A stretch of DNA of 64,000 bases from Methylophaga sp. (GTDB lineage: Bacteria; Pseudomonadota; Gammaproteobacteria; Nitrosococcales; Methylophagaceae): positions 50,708 to 114,707 of the forward strand of contig NZ_JAUSCC010000025.1 in assembly GCF_030651745.1 (NCBI RefSeq), given 5' to 3'. Positions 52,626-62,303 of the stretch are shown here, in pieces (position 1 is the first letter of the stretch; every line of letters begins with the position of its first letter). The notes beneath the pieces were generated by a model, which made no database searches, had not been told where the DNA came from, and was given only the letters and a program-made list of their open reading frames with translations. The position numbers and the translations under genes are program-made.

Positions 52626-52682
52626 ACAGTGCCTTGATCATACACGAAATTTTAGTTTGTTCTGCGCTAGTTGATTCATATG

Positions 52683-52769
52683 GTGAAACAAAGTTTAACA
52701 AATCTATTGACAGCGAAAAACACAAATGCGTAAATAGAGCTAAAGTTTCACTGAGTGAAATAAAGTTTA
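52683..52769 (+). promoter_or_regulatory. mgdA promoter with flanking direct repeats
   Basis: TTGACA (52707-52712), an 18-base spacer and TAAATA (52731-52736) form a good sigma-70 promoter. GTGAAACAAAGTTTA (52683-52697) lies just ahead of it and GTGAAATAAAGTTTA (52755-52769) just behind, 14 of 15 bases identical. The second copy also forms TTTCAC-tga-GTGAAA. This is the arrangement of a repressor or looping operator, probably for the divergent XRE-cupin protein. Confidence 0.6.
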
Positions 52770-52788
52770 CTTAGAAGGTGGTAGAGCA

Positions 52789-52807
52789 AGCTACTCCTTT
52801 GGTAGTA
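52789..52807 (+). promoter_or_regulatory. 19-nt element in the mgdA leader
   Basis: AGCTACTCCTTTGGTAGTA, ending 32 bases before the mgdA ATG and downstream of the predicted -10 box. It is the partner of the element at 62527-62545. Being inside the transcript it could act on RNA as well as on DNA. Confidence 0.45.
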
Positions 52808-52839
52808 GATGGGATGGCAATACAGCAAGAGGATTATTC

Positions 52840-54081
52840 ATGCCGTTACGTTTGTTGAAATACGCAATCAGCCGGGAACACCCGGCACCACGCTTTTTCC
52901 GTGACTGCGTTGAGCCAAAGAAAACCTATGATGTCGTTATCATCGGCGGTGGTGGTCATGGTCTGGCAGCAGCGTATTATCTGGCAAAAGATCACGGCAT
53001 CACCAACGTAGCCGTTCTTGAAAAAGGTTATATCGGTGGCGGTAATACCGGCCGTAATACCACGATTATCCGTTCCAACTATCTGACACCGGAAGGCGTC
53101 AAGTTCTACGATGCCAGCGTCAAGATTTATGAAGGTCTGTCCGAAGAGCTGGATCTGAATCTGTTTTATTCCAATCGTGGACATTTCACGCTGGCGCATA
53201 CCGAATCAGCGATGCGTACCATGCGCTGGCGGGCTGAGGTCAACAAACACGTTGGTGTGGAAAGCTATGTCGTCGGTCCAGAGGAAATTTCCAAAGCCTG
53301 CCCACAACTGGATATTTCCTGCAGCGGTCAGGCACCTATCTTAGGTGCGTTGTATCACGCGCCGGGCTCTGTTGCCCGCCATGATGGTGTGGCCTGGGGC
53401 TATGCTCGTGGCGCAGATCAGCTGGGTGTGGAAATTTTCCAGAACACTGAAGTAACCCGCATTGATGTGAAAGGCGGCAAGGTCTGCGGCGTGCAAACCA
53501 ATAATGGTTATATCAGCACCAATAAAGTGTTGTCAGCGGTAGCAGGATTTACCCCGCGTATTACTCAGATGGTGGATTTGCAAACGCCAATCGTCATTCA
53601 TCCTTTGCAGGCCTGTGTCACTGAGCCAATGAAACCCTGGCTCGATACGATTCTGGTTTCCGGCAGTTTGCATGTCTATGTCAGTCAGTCTTCGCGCGGC
53701 GAGTTGGTGATGGGCTCATCTTTAGATCCCTATGAGATGCACTCGACCCGTTCATCACTGGATTTCGTTGAAGGACTGACTTCACATATCACCGATATGT
53801 TTCCGTTTCTTTCCAACGTCAAAGTAGTTCGCCAATGGGCCGGTATGGCGGACTTAACCCCGGACTTTGCCCCGATCATGGGCAAAACACCGATTGAAGG
53901 TTTTTATCTGGATGCCGGCTGGGGAACCTGGGGATTCAAAGCCACCCCTATCAGTGGCAAAACCATGGCTGAAACCATCGCCAAGGATATGGCCCCGGAA
54001 TTAATTAAGTCATTTCGTTTATCACGTTTCGAAGATTACGAATTGACCGGTGAAAAAGGTGCCGCTTCAGTCGGCCATTAA
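52840..54081 (+). CDS. mgdA: N-methylglutamate dehydrogenase subunit A (SoxB-like, beta)
   Basis: 413-residue FAD protein related to sarcosine oxidase beta: YDVVIIGGGGHGLAAAYYLAKDHG at about 30-53 and NTGRNTTIIRSNYL (flavin attachment region), then GFTPRITQMV and MADLTPDFAPIMGKTPIEGFYLDAGWGTWGFK near the end. Being followed by SoxD-, SoxA- and SoxG-like genes and then gmaS and the NMG synthase genes, the complex is NMG dehydrogenase rather than sarcosine oxidase. It demethylates NMG to glutamate and a C1 unit. First gene of the operon. Confidence 0.93.
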   Translation: MPLRLLKYAISREHPAPRFFRDCVEPKKTYDVVIIGGGGHGLAAAYYLAKDHGITNVAVLEKGYIGGGNTGRNTTIIRSNYLTPEGVKFYDASVKIYEGLSEELDLNLFYSNRGHFTLAHTESAMRTMRWRAEVNKHVGVESYVVGPEEISKACPQLDISCSGQAPILGALYHAPGSVARHDGVAWGYARGADQLGVEIFQNTEVTRIDVKGGKVCGVQTNNGYISTNKVLSAVAGFTPRITQMVDLQTPIVIHPLQACVTEPMKPWLDTILVSGSLHVYVSQSSRGELVMGSSLDPYEMHSTRSSLDFVEGLTSHITDMFPFLSNVKVVRQWAGMADLTPDFAPIMGKTPIEGFYLDAGWGTWGFKATPISGKTMAETIAKDMAPELIKSFRLSRFEDYELTGEKGAASVGH

Positions 54082-54095
54082 ACGAGAGTATCGCA

Positions 54096-54362
54096 ATGAA
54101 ATTACTGCAATGTCCTGTTAATGGAATCAGACCGCTAAGTGAATTCAGCTATGGCGGTGAATTTCGCACTATGCCTGATCCAGATAGTTGCACCGATCAA
54201 CAGTGGGCAGCCTATGTGCATTATCGCAGTGGTGCGCCTGGTTATAAAAAAGAATGGTGGTATCACATGCCTAGTGGCACTTGGTTTATAGCAGAGCGTA
54301 ATACGATTACTGACAAGGTTAGCCGCACTTACCTGTTACCGAAACTGGAGGTGGCAGTATGA
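54096..54362 (+). CDS. mgdB: N-methylglutamate dehydrogenase subunit B (SoxD-like, delta)
   Basis: 88 residues. The phrase LSEFSYGGEFRTMPDPDSC and WWYHMPSGTWFIAERNTITD mark the delta subunit. In classical sarcosine oxidase delta a zinc ion is held by Cys-x-x-Cys, His and Cys; here only CPVNG remains of the first pair and HMPSGTW lacks the last Cys, so zinc binding is doubtful. The subunit probably still bridges the alpha and beta chains. It overlaps mgdC by four bases. Confidence 0.9.
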   Translation: MKLLQCPVNGIRPLSEFSYGGEFRTMPDPDSCTDQQWAAYVHYRSGAPGYKKEWWYHMPSGTWFIAERNTITDKVSRTYLLPKLEVAV

Positions 54363-57253
54363 GCTCACGGTTAACAAACCAATCCACTGAATGGATCCAG
54401 CGCGATAAGCCTTTTACCTTTAGTTATGAAGGCCAGCAAGTTACCGCTTTTGAAGGTGACACCATCAGCAGTGCGTTATGGGCTAACGGCATCAAGGTAT
54501 TGGGACGCAGTTTCAAATACCATCGTGCCCGGGGCATTCTGACCATGGCGAATCATGACGTTAACGCCTTGATGACGGATGGCGAAGATACCAATATCCG
54601 CGCCGATGTGTGGCCGGTTAAAGCCGATATGACGCTGATGGCGGTCAATACGACAGGCGGTGTATTAAAAGATAAAAGTCAGTTTATCGACAAAATATCT
54701 CCGTTATTACCGGTTGGGTTCTATTACAAAGCCTTTCATACGCCGCGCCGGTTTTTCCCTTTCTGGGAAGACAAGATCCGTAAAGCGGCTGGCTTGGGCG
54801 AGGTCAATTTTAATTACCCGAGAATTACCAAACCGAAACAACATGCACATTGTGATGTGTTGATTATCGGCGCGGGCATCGCAGGGCTGTCAGCTGCGAT
54901 CAGCGTGGCAGAGCAAGGTCTGTCAGTGATCATTGTGGATGAGAATGCCAAAGCCGGTGGCAGTCTGACTTACGATATGGCAACTGATTCAACTGTACAG
55001 TTAGCAGAGTTACTCAGTGCTGTGGAGAGTCATGTCAATATACGCCTGATAACCAATGCCTATGCAGCGGGTTATTACGCTGATCATCTGGTGCCGATTG
55101 TTGAAACTACCGGTATAACCAAAGTGCGTGCCAAAGCATTGATCGTGGCAAGTGGAGCTTTCGAACAACCACCGGTCTTTCGCAATAATGATTTGCCCGG
55201 CGTAATGATGGGCTCAGCTGCACAACGGCTTATCTATCGTTATGCGGTCAAACCATTTGATAAAGGTGTCGTGGTTACAGCCAACGATTACGGTTATCGC
55301 ACTGCATTGGATCTACTGGCCGCCGGCGTGGATGTGCTGGCAGTGATTGATATGCGTCGTGAAGGCAGCAGCTCACCATTGGTGACTGAGCTTAAAAGCA
55401 AGCAGGTCGCTGTTCATAAAGCCAGTTGCATCTATGAAGTCATTGCTTCCAAACACAAACTGGGTGTCTCGGAAGTGGTGATTTGTCCTTACGATGAATT
55501 GATGGCCGAAGCCGATACCAAAAACAAAATTCGTCTTAAATGTGATGGCGTAGCGATGAGTGCCGGTTGGGCACCAGCTGCAGCACTGTTATATCAGGCT
55601 GGCACTAAAATGCGCTTTGATAACGGACTGCAACAATTTGTGCCTGCTGAATTGCCGGCAGGTGTGTTTGCGGCTGGCAAGGTTAACGGTGTATTTGATC
55701 TTGAACAGCGTCAACTGGACGGGCAACGTGCTGCGGCCGAAGCGTTGAATTATCTGGATAAAAGTGTTCCGGCTGTAATGGTCAATGCAGCTCTGCAAGC
55801 GTCACCAAGCCATGCCTATCCGGTGGTCAACCATCCCAAAGGCAAAAACTTTGTCGACTTTGATGAAGATATTCAGGTGAAAGACTTTATCAATGCTGCC
55901 AAAGAAGGCTTTGACAACATTGAGTTAATGAAACGTTTTACTACAGTCGGCATGGGCCCCAGCCAGGGCAAGCATTCCAATATGAATGCCATTCGGATCC
56001 TGGCACGGATTCGGGATTTGCCGGTTGAAAAAATTGGTTCAACAACAGCCAGACCATTTTTTCATCCGACACCGATTGGTCATTTAGGTGGTCGTGGTTT
56101 TCATCCACATCGATATACCGCGATGCATGAATGGCACATTGAAAATGGCGGAAAAATGACCGCGGCCGGTCTGTGGTTGCGTCCTGCACATTATCTGCCA
56201 GCGGGTAGCACACTAACGGCGGAACAGGCTTTGCAACAGGAAGCCATGGCGGTACGTACTAAAGCCGGAATGATTGATAACAGCACGCTGGGCAAGATCG
56301 AAGTGTATGGCCCGGATGCCGCGGTGTTTCTCGAACGGGTTTATACCGGCAAATTCGCGGGGCAGAAAGTTGGCCAATATCGCATTGCCATGCTGCTCGA
56401 TGAAGCCGGTGTAATGGTTGATGACGGTCTGGCATGCAGACTGGCAGCGGATCGTTTTTATCTGACCACCAGCACCACCAATTCCGCCATGGTTTATCGC
56501 CAGCTGCAACGCGAATTACAAATCAGCGGTTTGAACATATCACTGGCAAATCTGACCGGCGTTAACGCCGCGATGACCATTGCCGGCCCGGTGGCGGCAG
56601 ACATTCTTTCGCAATTAACCACAGTGGATTTATCAGCCAACGCTTTCCCAACCGGCAGTGTGGTGGAAACCACGGTAGCTGGAATCGACTGCTTATTACT
56701 GCGGGTGGCCTTTGTCGCTGATCAGGCCTTTGAAATTCATCTGCCAGCGGCAAGCGGTTTATATGTCTGGAATCAGCTGATGCAGGCCGGTGAACTGTTT
56801 GGTTTGATGCCATATGGCACTGATGCCCAGCGCTTGTTAAGGCTGGAAATGGGTCATCACCTGATAGGCCATGATACCGATGGCCTGACCAATCCATTTG
56901 AAGCCCATGCCGAGCAGTTGCTTGCGATGGACAAGACATTTTTTACCGGTAAACGCAGCCTGCAAATTATCGCCAAAAAAACGCTTAACAAAACTCTGGT
57001 GAATTTTGTGTTGGATGACAGTTTTTCTGGGGAATTACCCAACGAATGCAATCTGGTGATTGATAACGGTGAAATAACCGGCCGCATTACCAGTATTGCC
57101 TACAGCCCTTATCTGCAACGCGTGATTGGCATTGCGTTTGTGCCGCCACAAAAACGCCAGCCTGGAAGCCGCTTTGATATCCGAAATGATGCTGGCGATT
57201 TGATTACGGCCACCGTAATTGAGTCACCAACCGAATTGGCGAAAAGTGCATAG
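54359..57253 (+). CDS. mgdC: N-methylglutamate dehydrogenase subunit C (SoxA-like, alpha)
   Basis: 964 residues. N-terminal 2Fe-2S-like fold region (FSYEGQQVTAFEGDTISSALWANG), an NAD/FAD domain (HCDVLIIGAGIAGLSAAISVAEQG at about 160), and a C-terminal aminomethyltransferase-like folate domain (AGMIDNSTLGKIEVYGPDAA, GVMVDDGLACRLA). In the family electrons pass to the alpha chain and the methylene is captured on tetrahydrofolate. Start ATG overlaps mgdB. Typical length for the family. Confidence 0.93.
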   Translation: MSSRLTNQSTEWIQRDKPFTFSYEGQQVTAFEGDTISSALWANGIKVLGRSFKYHRARGILTMANHDVNALMTDGEDTNIRADVWPVKADMTLMAVNTTGGVLKDKSQFIDKISPLLPVGFYYKAFHTPRRFFPFWEDKIRKAAGLGEVNFNYPRITKPKQHAHCDVLIIGAGIAGLSAAISVAEQGLSVIIVDENAKAGGSLTYDMATDSTVQLAELLSAVESHVNIRLITNAYAAGYYADHLVPIVETTGITKVRAKALIVASGAFEQPPVFRNNDLPGVMMGSAAQRLIYRYAVKPFDKGVVVTANDYGYRTALDLLAAGVDVLAVIDMRREGSSSPLVTELKSKQVAVHKASCIYEVIASKHKLGVSEVVICPYDELMAEADTKNKIRLKCDGVAMSAGWAPAAALLYQAGTKMRFDNGLQQFVPAELPAGVFAAGKVNGVFDLEQRQLDGQRAAAEALNYLDKSVPAVMVNAALQASPSHAYPVVNHPKGKNFVDFDEDIQVKDFINAAKEGFDNIELMKRFTTVGMGPSQGKHSNMNAIRILARIRDLPVEKIGSTTARPFFHPTPIGHLGGRGFHPHRYTAMHEWHIENGGKMTAAGLWLRPAHYLPAGSTLTAEQALQQEAMAVRTKAGMIDNSTLGKIEVYGPDAAVFLERVYTGKFAGQKVGQYRIAMLLDEAGVMVDDGLACRLAADRFYLTTSTTNSAMVYRQLQRELQISGLNISLANLTGVNAAMTIAGPVAADILSQLTTVDLSANAFPTGSVVETTVAGIDCLLLRVAFVADQAFEIHLPAASGLYVWNQLMQAGELFGLMPYGTDAQRLLRLEMGHHLIGHDTDGLTNPFEAHAEQLLAMDKTFFTGKRSLQIIAKKTLNKTLVNFVLDDSFSGELPNECNLVIDNGEITGRITSIAYSPYLQRVIGIAFVPPQKRQPGSRFDIRNDAGDLITATVIESPTELAKSA

Positions 57254-57265
57254 GAAACTGCGGAA

Positions 57266-57925
57266 ATGAAATCGACTATTTTGAAAAGCCCAATCGCCTT
57301 TGCTCAAGCCAAGCAGAACCCGCAACTGGGAGAAGTCAATGGCATGCTGATGGCCCTGCGTTTTGCCGATACTGAGACCGAATCACAACGTGCCAGCACA
57401 TTGGCGATCTGTGATGCCAGCGGCTTTAGCCGGGTAAGCGTAAAAGGCAGTCAGGCGGCGAGTTATTTGCAACAACAGGGTATGACTTTGCCAGCCGCTG
57501 CTAATCAATGGTTACTGGATAACGATCGTCTGGTGATGCGACTCGGTAACAGTGAATTTTTAATTGAAGACCAAACAACCAATGTTAACCCGCCCGTTAG
57601 TGCGCTCTCATCTGCAGAGGGCGTGCACAAAGTCAGTCGCAACGACGCGGCTTTCATTCTCACGGGCACAAAAATCCAACCATTATTTGCAGAAATTTGT
57701 GAAATCGATCTGGTGGCCGAACTGGCAACAGAAAACCACCTGATCATGACAGTCATTGCAGGGGTTTCAGCAACGTTGCTGAGCCAAACGCTTAATGGAG
57801 AGCGCATCTATCGACTCTGGTGTGATGGAACTTACGGACCTTATCTGTGGAAGACCTTGCTGAACATTATTGAAGAAGCAGGCGGCGGAGCCGTGGGATT
57901 GCATCACTTTTACCCAAAGATTTAA
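57266..57925 (+). CDS. mgdD: N-methylglutamate dehydrogenase subunit D (SoxG-like, gamma)
   Basis: 219 residues with the gamma-subunit pattern: ATLAICDASGFSRVSVKGSQAASYLQQQG, VHKVSRNDAAFILTG, and a terminal YRLWCDGTYGPYLWKTLLNI. Sequence conservation in this subunit is low, so the call leans on its place between mgdC and gmaS. It completes the heterotetramer. Confidence 0.85.
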   Translation: MKSTILKSPIAFAQAKQNPQLGEVNGMLMALRFADTETESQRASTLAICDASGFSRVSVKGSQAASYLQQQGMTLPAAANQWLLDNDRLVMRLGNSEFLIEDQTTNVNPPVSALSSAEGVHKVSRNDAAFILTGTKIQPLFAEICEIDLVAELATENHLIMTVIAGVSATLLSQTLNGERIYRLWCDGTYGPYLWKTLLNIIEEAGGGAVGLHHFYPKI

Positions 57926-57958
57926 CCGATTGCGGATCTCAACATTAAGGAAGGGCTT

Positions 57959-59296
57959 ATGAAATCGTTAGCAGAAGCAAAACAGTTCCTGGAAACCAAT
58001 AACATCAAATATGTGCTGGCACAGTTTGTCGATATACATGGCGTTGCCAAAACCAAATCCGTTCCTGCCAGCTGCTTGCAGGATGTGGTCGAAAAAGGCG
58101 CAGGCTTTGCCGGATTCGCGGTCTGGGGCTTGGGCATGGAACCGCATGGACCGGACTTTCTGGCACGTGGTGATTTAAGCACATTATCGATCGTGCCCTG
58201 GCAACCGGGTTATGCACGCATCGTCTGCGATGGTCACGTCAATGGAAAACCGCATCCTTATGACAGCCGGGTAGTTCTGAAAAAACAATTAACCCAGCTG
58301 GCGGACAAAGGTTGGACCATGAACACCGGTCTTGAACCAGAGTTTTCATTATTTAACCGTGGCCCAGATGGCAGTCTGTTGCCGGTTGATGAAAGTGATC
58401 TTTTGGATAAACCCTGCTACGACTACAAAGGTCTGTCACGTTCAAGAAACTTCCTGGAATCGTTGGTGGATTCGCTGCAGCAGGTAGATTTTGATGTGTA
58501 TCAAATCGACCATGAAGATGCCAACGGCCAGTTTGAAATCAACTATACCTACAGTGATGCGCTGACTTCTGCGGACCGCTTTACCTTTGTGCGGATGGCG
58601 GCTGGTGAAATCGCCAACGGCATGGATATGGTCTGCTCGTTTATGCCAAAACCGTTCTCTGATCGCACTGGTAATGGTATGCACTTCCACCTGTCGATTA
58701 CCGATAAGGATGGCAAAAACCTGTTTAACGATGACAGCGATGTCAATGGCATGGGCCTGTCAAAAATGGCTTATCACTTTATCGGTGGCTTGCTGCATCA
58801 CGCGGATTCTTTATGTGCCTTTGCCGCGCCGATTGTGAATTCCTATAAACGTCTGGTGGTTGGTGGAGCGGCCTCCGGTGCGACCTGGGCGCCAGCCTAT
58901 ATTTGTTATGGCGATAACAACCGTTCGGCGATGGTGCGTATTCCTTATGGCCGTCTTGAATTCCGCTTACCGGATTCCAGCTGTAATCCATATTTAGTGC
59001 ACGCTGCATTGATTGCTGCCGGTATGGATGGTGTTGAACGTGAGCTGGATCCAGGCGCACCACACAACATCAATTTATACGATTTGAGCGAAGCCGAATT
59101 GAAAGAAAAAGGCATTGGGGTGTTGCCACAAAATCTGAACGAAGCGTTGGATGCTTTGGCTGCCAACAGTGTGCTCAGAGAAAAAATGGGCTCAGAAATC
59201 GTCGATGAATTTATCAAAGTAAAACGCATGGAGTGGATTGAATATTCACGTCATGTATCCGATTGGGAACGCAAACGCTACGCCGAGTTTTTCTGA
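57959..59296 (+). CDS. gmaS: Gamma-glutamylmethylamide synthetase
   Basis: 445 residues of the glutamine synthetase fold: [37 protein letters not shown], and [20 protein letters not shown]. It joins methylamine to glutamate with ATP. The placement between NMG dehydrogenase and NMG synthase genes, and the GlnA type-III-like length, argue for gmaS rather than an assimilatory glutamine synthetase. An AAGGAAGG site precedes the ATG. Confidence 0.93.
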   Translation: MKSLAEAKQFLETNNIKYVLAQFVDIHGVAKTKSVPASCLQDVVEKGAGFAGFAVWGLGMEPHGPDFLARGDLSTLSIVPWQPGYARIVCDGHVNGKPHPYDSRVVLKKQLTQLADKGWTMNTGLEPEFSLFNRGPDGSLLPVDESDLLDKPCYDYKGLSRSRNFLESLVDSLQQVDFDVYQIDHEDANGQFEINYTYSDALTSADRFTFVRMAAGEIANGMDMVCSFMPKPFSDRTGNGMHFHLSITDKDGKNLFNDDSDVNGMGLSKMAYHFIGGLLHHADSLCAFAAPIVNSYKRLVVGGAASGATWAPAYICYGDNNRSAMVRIPYGRLEFRLPDSSCNPYLVHAALIAAGMDGVERELDPGAPHNINLYDLSEAELKEKGIGVLPQNLNEALDALAANSVLREKMGSEIVDEFIKVKRMEWIEYSRHVSDWERKRYAEFF

Positions 59297-59330
59297 TCGG
59301 TTTATCAAGCTTATTGAAGAGGAAATCATT

Positions 59331-60236
59331 ATGTGTGGAATAGTCGGCCTGTATTTAAAAAACGAGTCGCTGGAAAGCCAGCTGGGACAATTGTTTGTGC
59401 CCATGTTGATCGCAATGACTGATCGTGGTCCGGATAGTGCCGGTTTTGCGATTTATGGTGACGAAGTGGCAGATGACTCAGTCAAATTAACACTGCGTCA
59501 TGAAGATGAAAATTATGATTGGGCCGGGCTGGCTAAACGTCTGGAAACCGCATTTTCGACCAAAGTCGACTGGTTTCAAAACAGCAAAGTCGCCGTATTG
59601 AAGCTGATGGCGGATGCCGACGATGCCATCGCCTATTTGCATGAGAATGCTCATGACGTCATGGTGATGAGTGCCGGTAAATCCATTGAGATTTTGAAAG
59701 AAGTCGGTCTGCCGCAAAACATTGTCGAGATGTTCAAACTGGGCCAGATGAAAGGCAGCCACATTATCGGCCATACCCGTATGGCGACTGAATCTGCTGT
59801 GACTATGGCCGGTAGCCATCCGTTCTCCACCGGCATGGATTTGTGTCTGGTACATAACGGTTCGTTATCCAACCACAATCGCCTGCGCGCTGAATTAAAA
59901 CGCGAAGGCATTCACTTTGATACTGACAATGACACTGAAGTCGCAGCGGGCTATATGACCTACCGCCTGCAACAGGGCGATAGTCTGAATCAGGCGTTGG
60001 AGCATGCGCTGCAGGATCTGGATGGTTTTTACACTTTCACCATCGGCACAAAAAATGGCTTTGCCGTGGTGCGTGATCCGATTGCCTGCAAACCGGCGGT
60101 AATTGCTGAAACCGATGACTACGTAGCTATGGCATCTGAATATCAAGCCCTGACCACCTTACCTGGTATTGAGAATGCCAAGGTGTGGGAACCTGAACCT
60201 GCGACGATTTACGTCTGGGAACGTGGTGATAAGTGA
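59331..60236 (+). CDS. mgsA: N-methylglutamate synthase subunit A (class II amidotransferase)
   Basis: 301 residues. Start chosen at MCGIVGLYLKNES because the class II amidotransferase nucleophile must be Cys1 after Met removal, and GAGGAAA lies upstream; an ATG at 59238 would run into gmaS. Motifs: TDRGPDSAGFAIYG, SHIIGHTRMATESAVTMAGSHPFS, LVHNGSLSNHNRLR, TDNDTEVAAGY. It would release methylamine from gamma-glutamylmethylamide for the synthase. Confidence 0.92.
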   Translation: MCGIVGLYLKNESLESQLGQLFVPMLIAMTDRGPDSAGFAIYGDEVADDSVKLTLRHEDENYDWAGLAKRLETAFSTKVDWFQNSKVAVLKLMADADDAIAYLHENAHDVMVMSAGKSIEILKEVGLPQNIVEMFKLGQMKGSHIIGHTRMATESAVTMAGSHPFSTGMDLCLVHNGSLSNHNRLRAELKREGIHFDTDNDTEVAAGYMTYRLQQGDSLNQALEHALQDLDGFYTFTIGTKNGFAVVRDPIACKPAVIAETDDYVAMASEYQALTTLPGIENAKVWEPEPATIYVWERGDK

Positions 60237-60260
60237 TCGGCGAACAGTAAGGGGAACACA

Positions 60261-60944
60261 ATGAAAACAATTGATTTAGCAACACAGACGGTGCGTGATT
60301 TAAACCAGGCGTTACATGATCAGGCCAAAAACTGCACCGAAACAGAATGGGAAGTGCTTAATCCAAAAGGACAGCACAACCTGGCCGTAGGACTTGATCA
60401 GAAGCTCAAAGTCGATATTAAGGGTCATGCCGGTTATTACTGCGGTGGCATGAATAAAGAAGCCGATATCGTGATTCACGGCAGTGCCGGCCAAGGTGTA
60501 GCAGAGAACATGATGTCAGGCAGTATTCGCGTGAAAGGGAATGCATCTTCTTCTGCCGGGGCCACCTCAATCGGTGGACTGTTGGTCATCGAAGGTGATG
60601 CCGGTTCACGTTGTGGTATTTCCATGAAAGGTTCGGACATTGTTGTTACCGGTAATGTTGGTCATATGAGCTGTTTTATGGGCCAGGCCGGTAATCTTGT
60701 TGTTTGTGGTGATGCCGGTGATGCCTTGGGCGATTCGCTTTATGAAGTTCACATCTATGTGAAAGGCGAAGTGAAATCATTGGGTGCGGATTGTATTGCC
60801 AAAGAAATGCGACAAGAGCATATCGAGGAACTGAGCCAAGTGCTGCAACGTGCCGGAGTGGATGAAGATCCTCACGCTTTCAAGCGTTATGGTTCTGCAC
60901 GCCAGCTATACAACTTTAAAGTCGATAACGCTTCTGCGTATTAA
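60261..60944 (+). CDS. mgsB: N-methylglutamate synthase subunit B (GXGXG domain)
   Basis: 227 residues of glutamate synthase alpha C-terminal type: repeated beta-helix turns such as KGHAGYYCGGMNKEADIVIHGSAGQGVAENM, VKGNASSSAGATS, SRCGISMKGSDIVVTGNVG. It contributes structure to the three-subunit synthase, which is a split form of the glutamate synthase large chain. GGGGAA site ahead of the ATG, 24 bases from mgsA. Confidence 0.92.
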   Translation: MKTIDLATQTVRDLNQALHDQAKNCTETEWEVLNPKGQHNLAVGLDQKLKVDIKGHAGYYCGGMNKEADIVIHGSAGQGVAENMMSGSIRVKGNASSSAGATSIGGLLVIEGDAGSRCGISMKGSDIVVTGNVGHMSCFMGQAGNLVVCGDAGDALGDSLYEVHIYVKGEVKSLGADCIAKEMRQEHIEELSQVLQRAGVDEDPHAFKRYGSARQLYNFKVDNASAY

Positions 60945-60968
60945 AGCTGATTTTACGAGGAATTTATT

Positions 60969-62300
60969 ATGAGTGAAAAAACGAAATACCTTACCGAACT
61001 CCGTGAGTCAGCAACCTTTGATCGCTCGACCATGGCCGAGATTCGCCGGGCAGCCGATACCGGTATCTACGACATTCGTGGCTGGGGTGCCAAACGCAAG
61101 GTACCGCATTTCGATGACTTGTTATTTCTGGGCGCGAGTATGTCGCGTTACCCGTTGGAAGGTTATCGTGAAAAATGTAATACCCAAGTCACATTAGGCA
61201 CCCGTTTTGCCAAAAAACCGATTGTGATTGAAACCCCGGTGACCATTGCCGGTATGAGTTTCGGTGCGTTGTCGGCCAATGCTAAAGAAGCCTTAGGCCG
61301 TGGTGCCTCTGCGGTTGGCACTTCCACCACCACAGGTGATGGTGGTATGACACCGGAAGAACGTGGCCAGTCTACTAAATTGGTTTATCAATATCTGCCA
61401 TCACGTTATGGTATGAATCCGGATGATCTGCGCAAAGCCGATGCCATTGAAGTAGTGTTAGGGCAGGGTGCTAAACCGGGCGGTGGCGGTATGTTGCTGG
61501 GTCAGAAAATCACAGAACGTGTTGCCAAAATGCGTACCTTGCCGATGGGTGTGGATCAACGTAGTGCCTGTCGTCATCCAGACTGGACCGGGCCGGATGA
61601 TTTAGCGATCAAAATTCTGGAATTACGCGAAATCACCGACTGGCAAGTGCCTATCTATATCAAAGTCGGCGCGACACGCACTTATTATGATGTGAAACTG
61701 GCGGTGAAAGCCGGTGCTGATGTCATCGTGGTCGATGGTATGCAAGGTGGTACCGCAGCAACACAGGAAGTGTTTATCGAACATGTTGGTATTCCAACCA
61801 TGGCGGCGATTCCTCAAGCCGTTCAGGCACTGCAGGAAATGGGCATGCACCGCAAAGTGCAGTTGATTGTTTCCGGCGGTATTCGTAACGGTGCAGATGT
61901 CGCCAAGTGTATGGCATTAGGTGCGGATGCAGTGGCGATTGGTACAGCGGCCTTGATCGCGTTGGGATGTAACGATCCTAAATACGATGAAGAGTTTAAA
62001 GCGATTGGTTCAGCTGCCGGTTTTTATGATGATTATCATGAAGGCAAAGATCCGGCCGGTATTTCCACCCAGGATCCTGAACTCAGTAAACGTCTGGATC
62101 CGGTTGAAGGTGGCCGTCGTCTGGCCAACTATCTGCGGGTACTGACCATGGAAGCGCAAACGCTGGCACGTGCCTGCGGTAAAAACGATATGCGTCATCT
62201 GGAACCGGAAGATTTAGTGGCCTTAACTGTTGAGTCCGCTGCCATGGCAAGGGTTCCGCTGGCAGGTACCAACTGGATCCCCGGTGCTAACAATTACTAA
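60969..62300 (+). CDS. mgsC: N-methylglutamate synthase subunit C (FMN domain)
   Basis: 443 residues, the catalytic FMN/Fe-S part of glutamate synthase: PIVIETPVTIAGMSFGALSANAKEALGRGA, TTTGDGGM, GQGAKPGGGGMLLG, VIVVDGMQGGTAATQEVF, SGGIRNGADVAKCMALGADAVAIGTAALIALGCN. It would transfer methylamine to 2-oxoglutarate using reductant, forming NMG. Ends the mgd-gma-mgs operon. Confidence 0.93.
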   Translation: MSEKTKYLTELRESATFDRSTMAEIRRAADTGIYDIRGWGAKRKVPHFDDLLFLGASMSRYPLEGYREKCNTQVTLGTRFAKKPIVIETPVTIAGMSFGALSANAKEALGRGASAVGTSTTTGDGGMTPEERGQSTKLVYQYLPSRYGMNPDDLRKADAIEVVLGQGAKPGGGGMLLGQKITERVAKMRTLPMGVDQRSACRHPDWTGPDDLAIKILELREITDWQVPIYIKVGATRTYYDVKLAVKAGADVIVVDGMQGGTAATQEVFIEHVGIPTMAAIPQAVQALQEMGMHRKVQLIVSGGIRNGADVAKCMALGADAVAIGTAALIALGCNDPKYDEEFKAIGSAAGFYDDYHEGKDPAGISTQDPELSKRLDPVEGGRRLANYLRVLTMEAQTLARACGKNDMRHLEPEDLVALTVESAAMARVPLAGTNWIPGANNY

Positions 62301-62303
62301 TAG

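Noticed and set aside
59238..59330. N-terminal extension of the class II amidotransferase
   Set aside because: The catalytic cysteine must follow the initiator Met, and the strong ribosome site is directly before MCGIVG.
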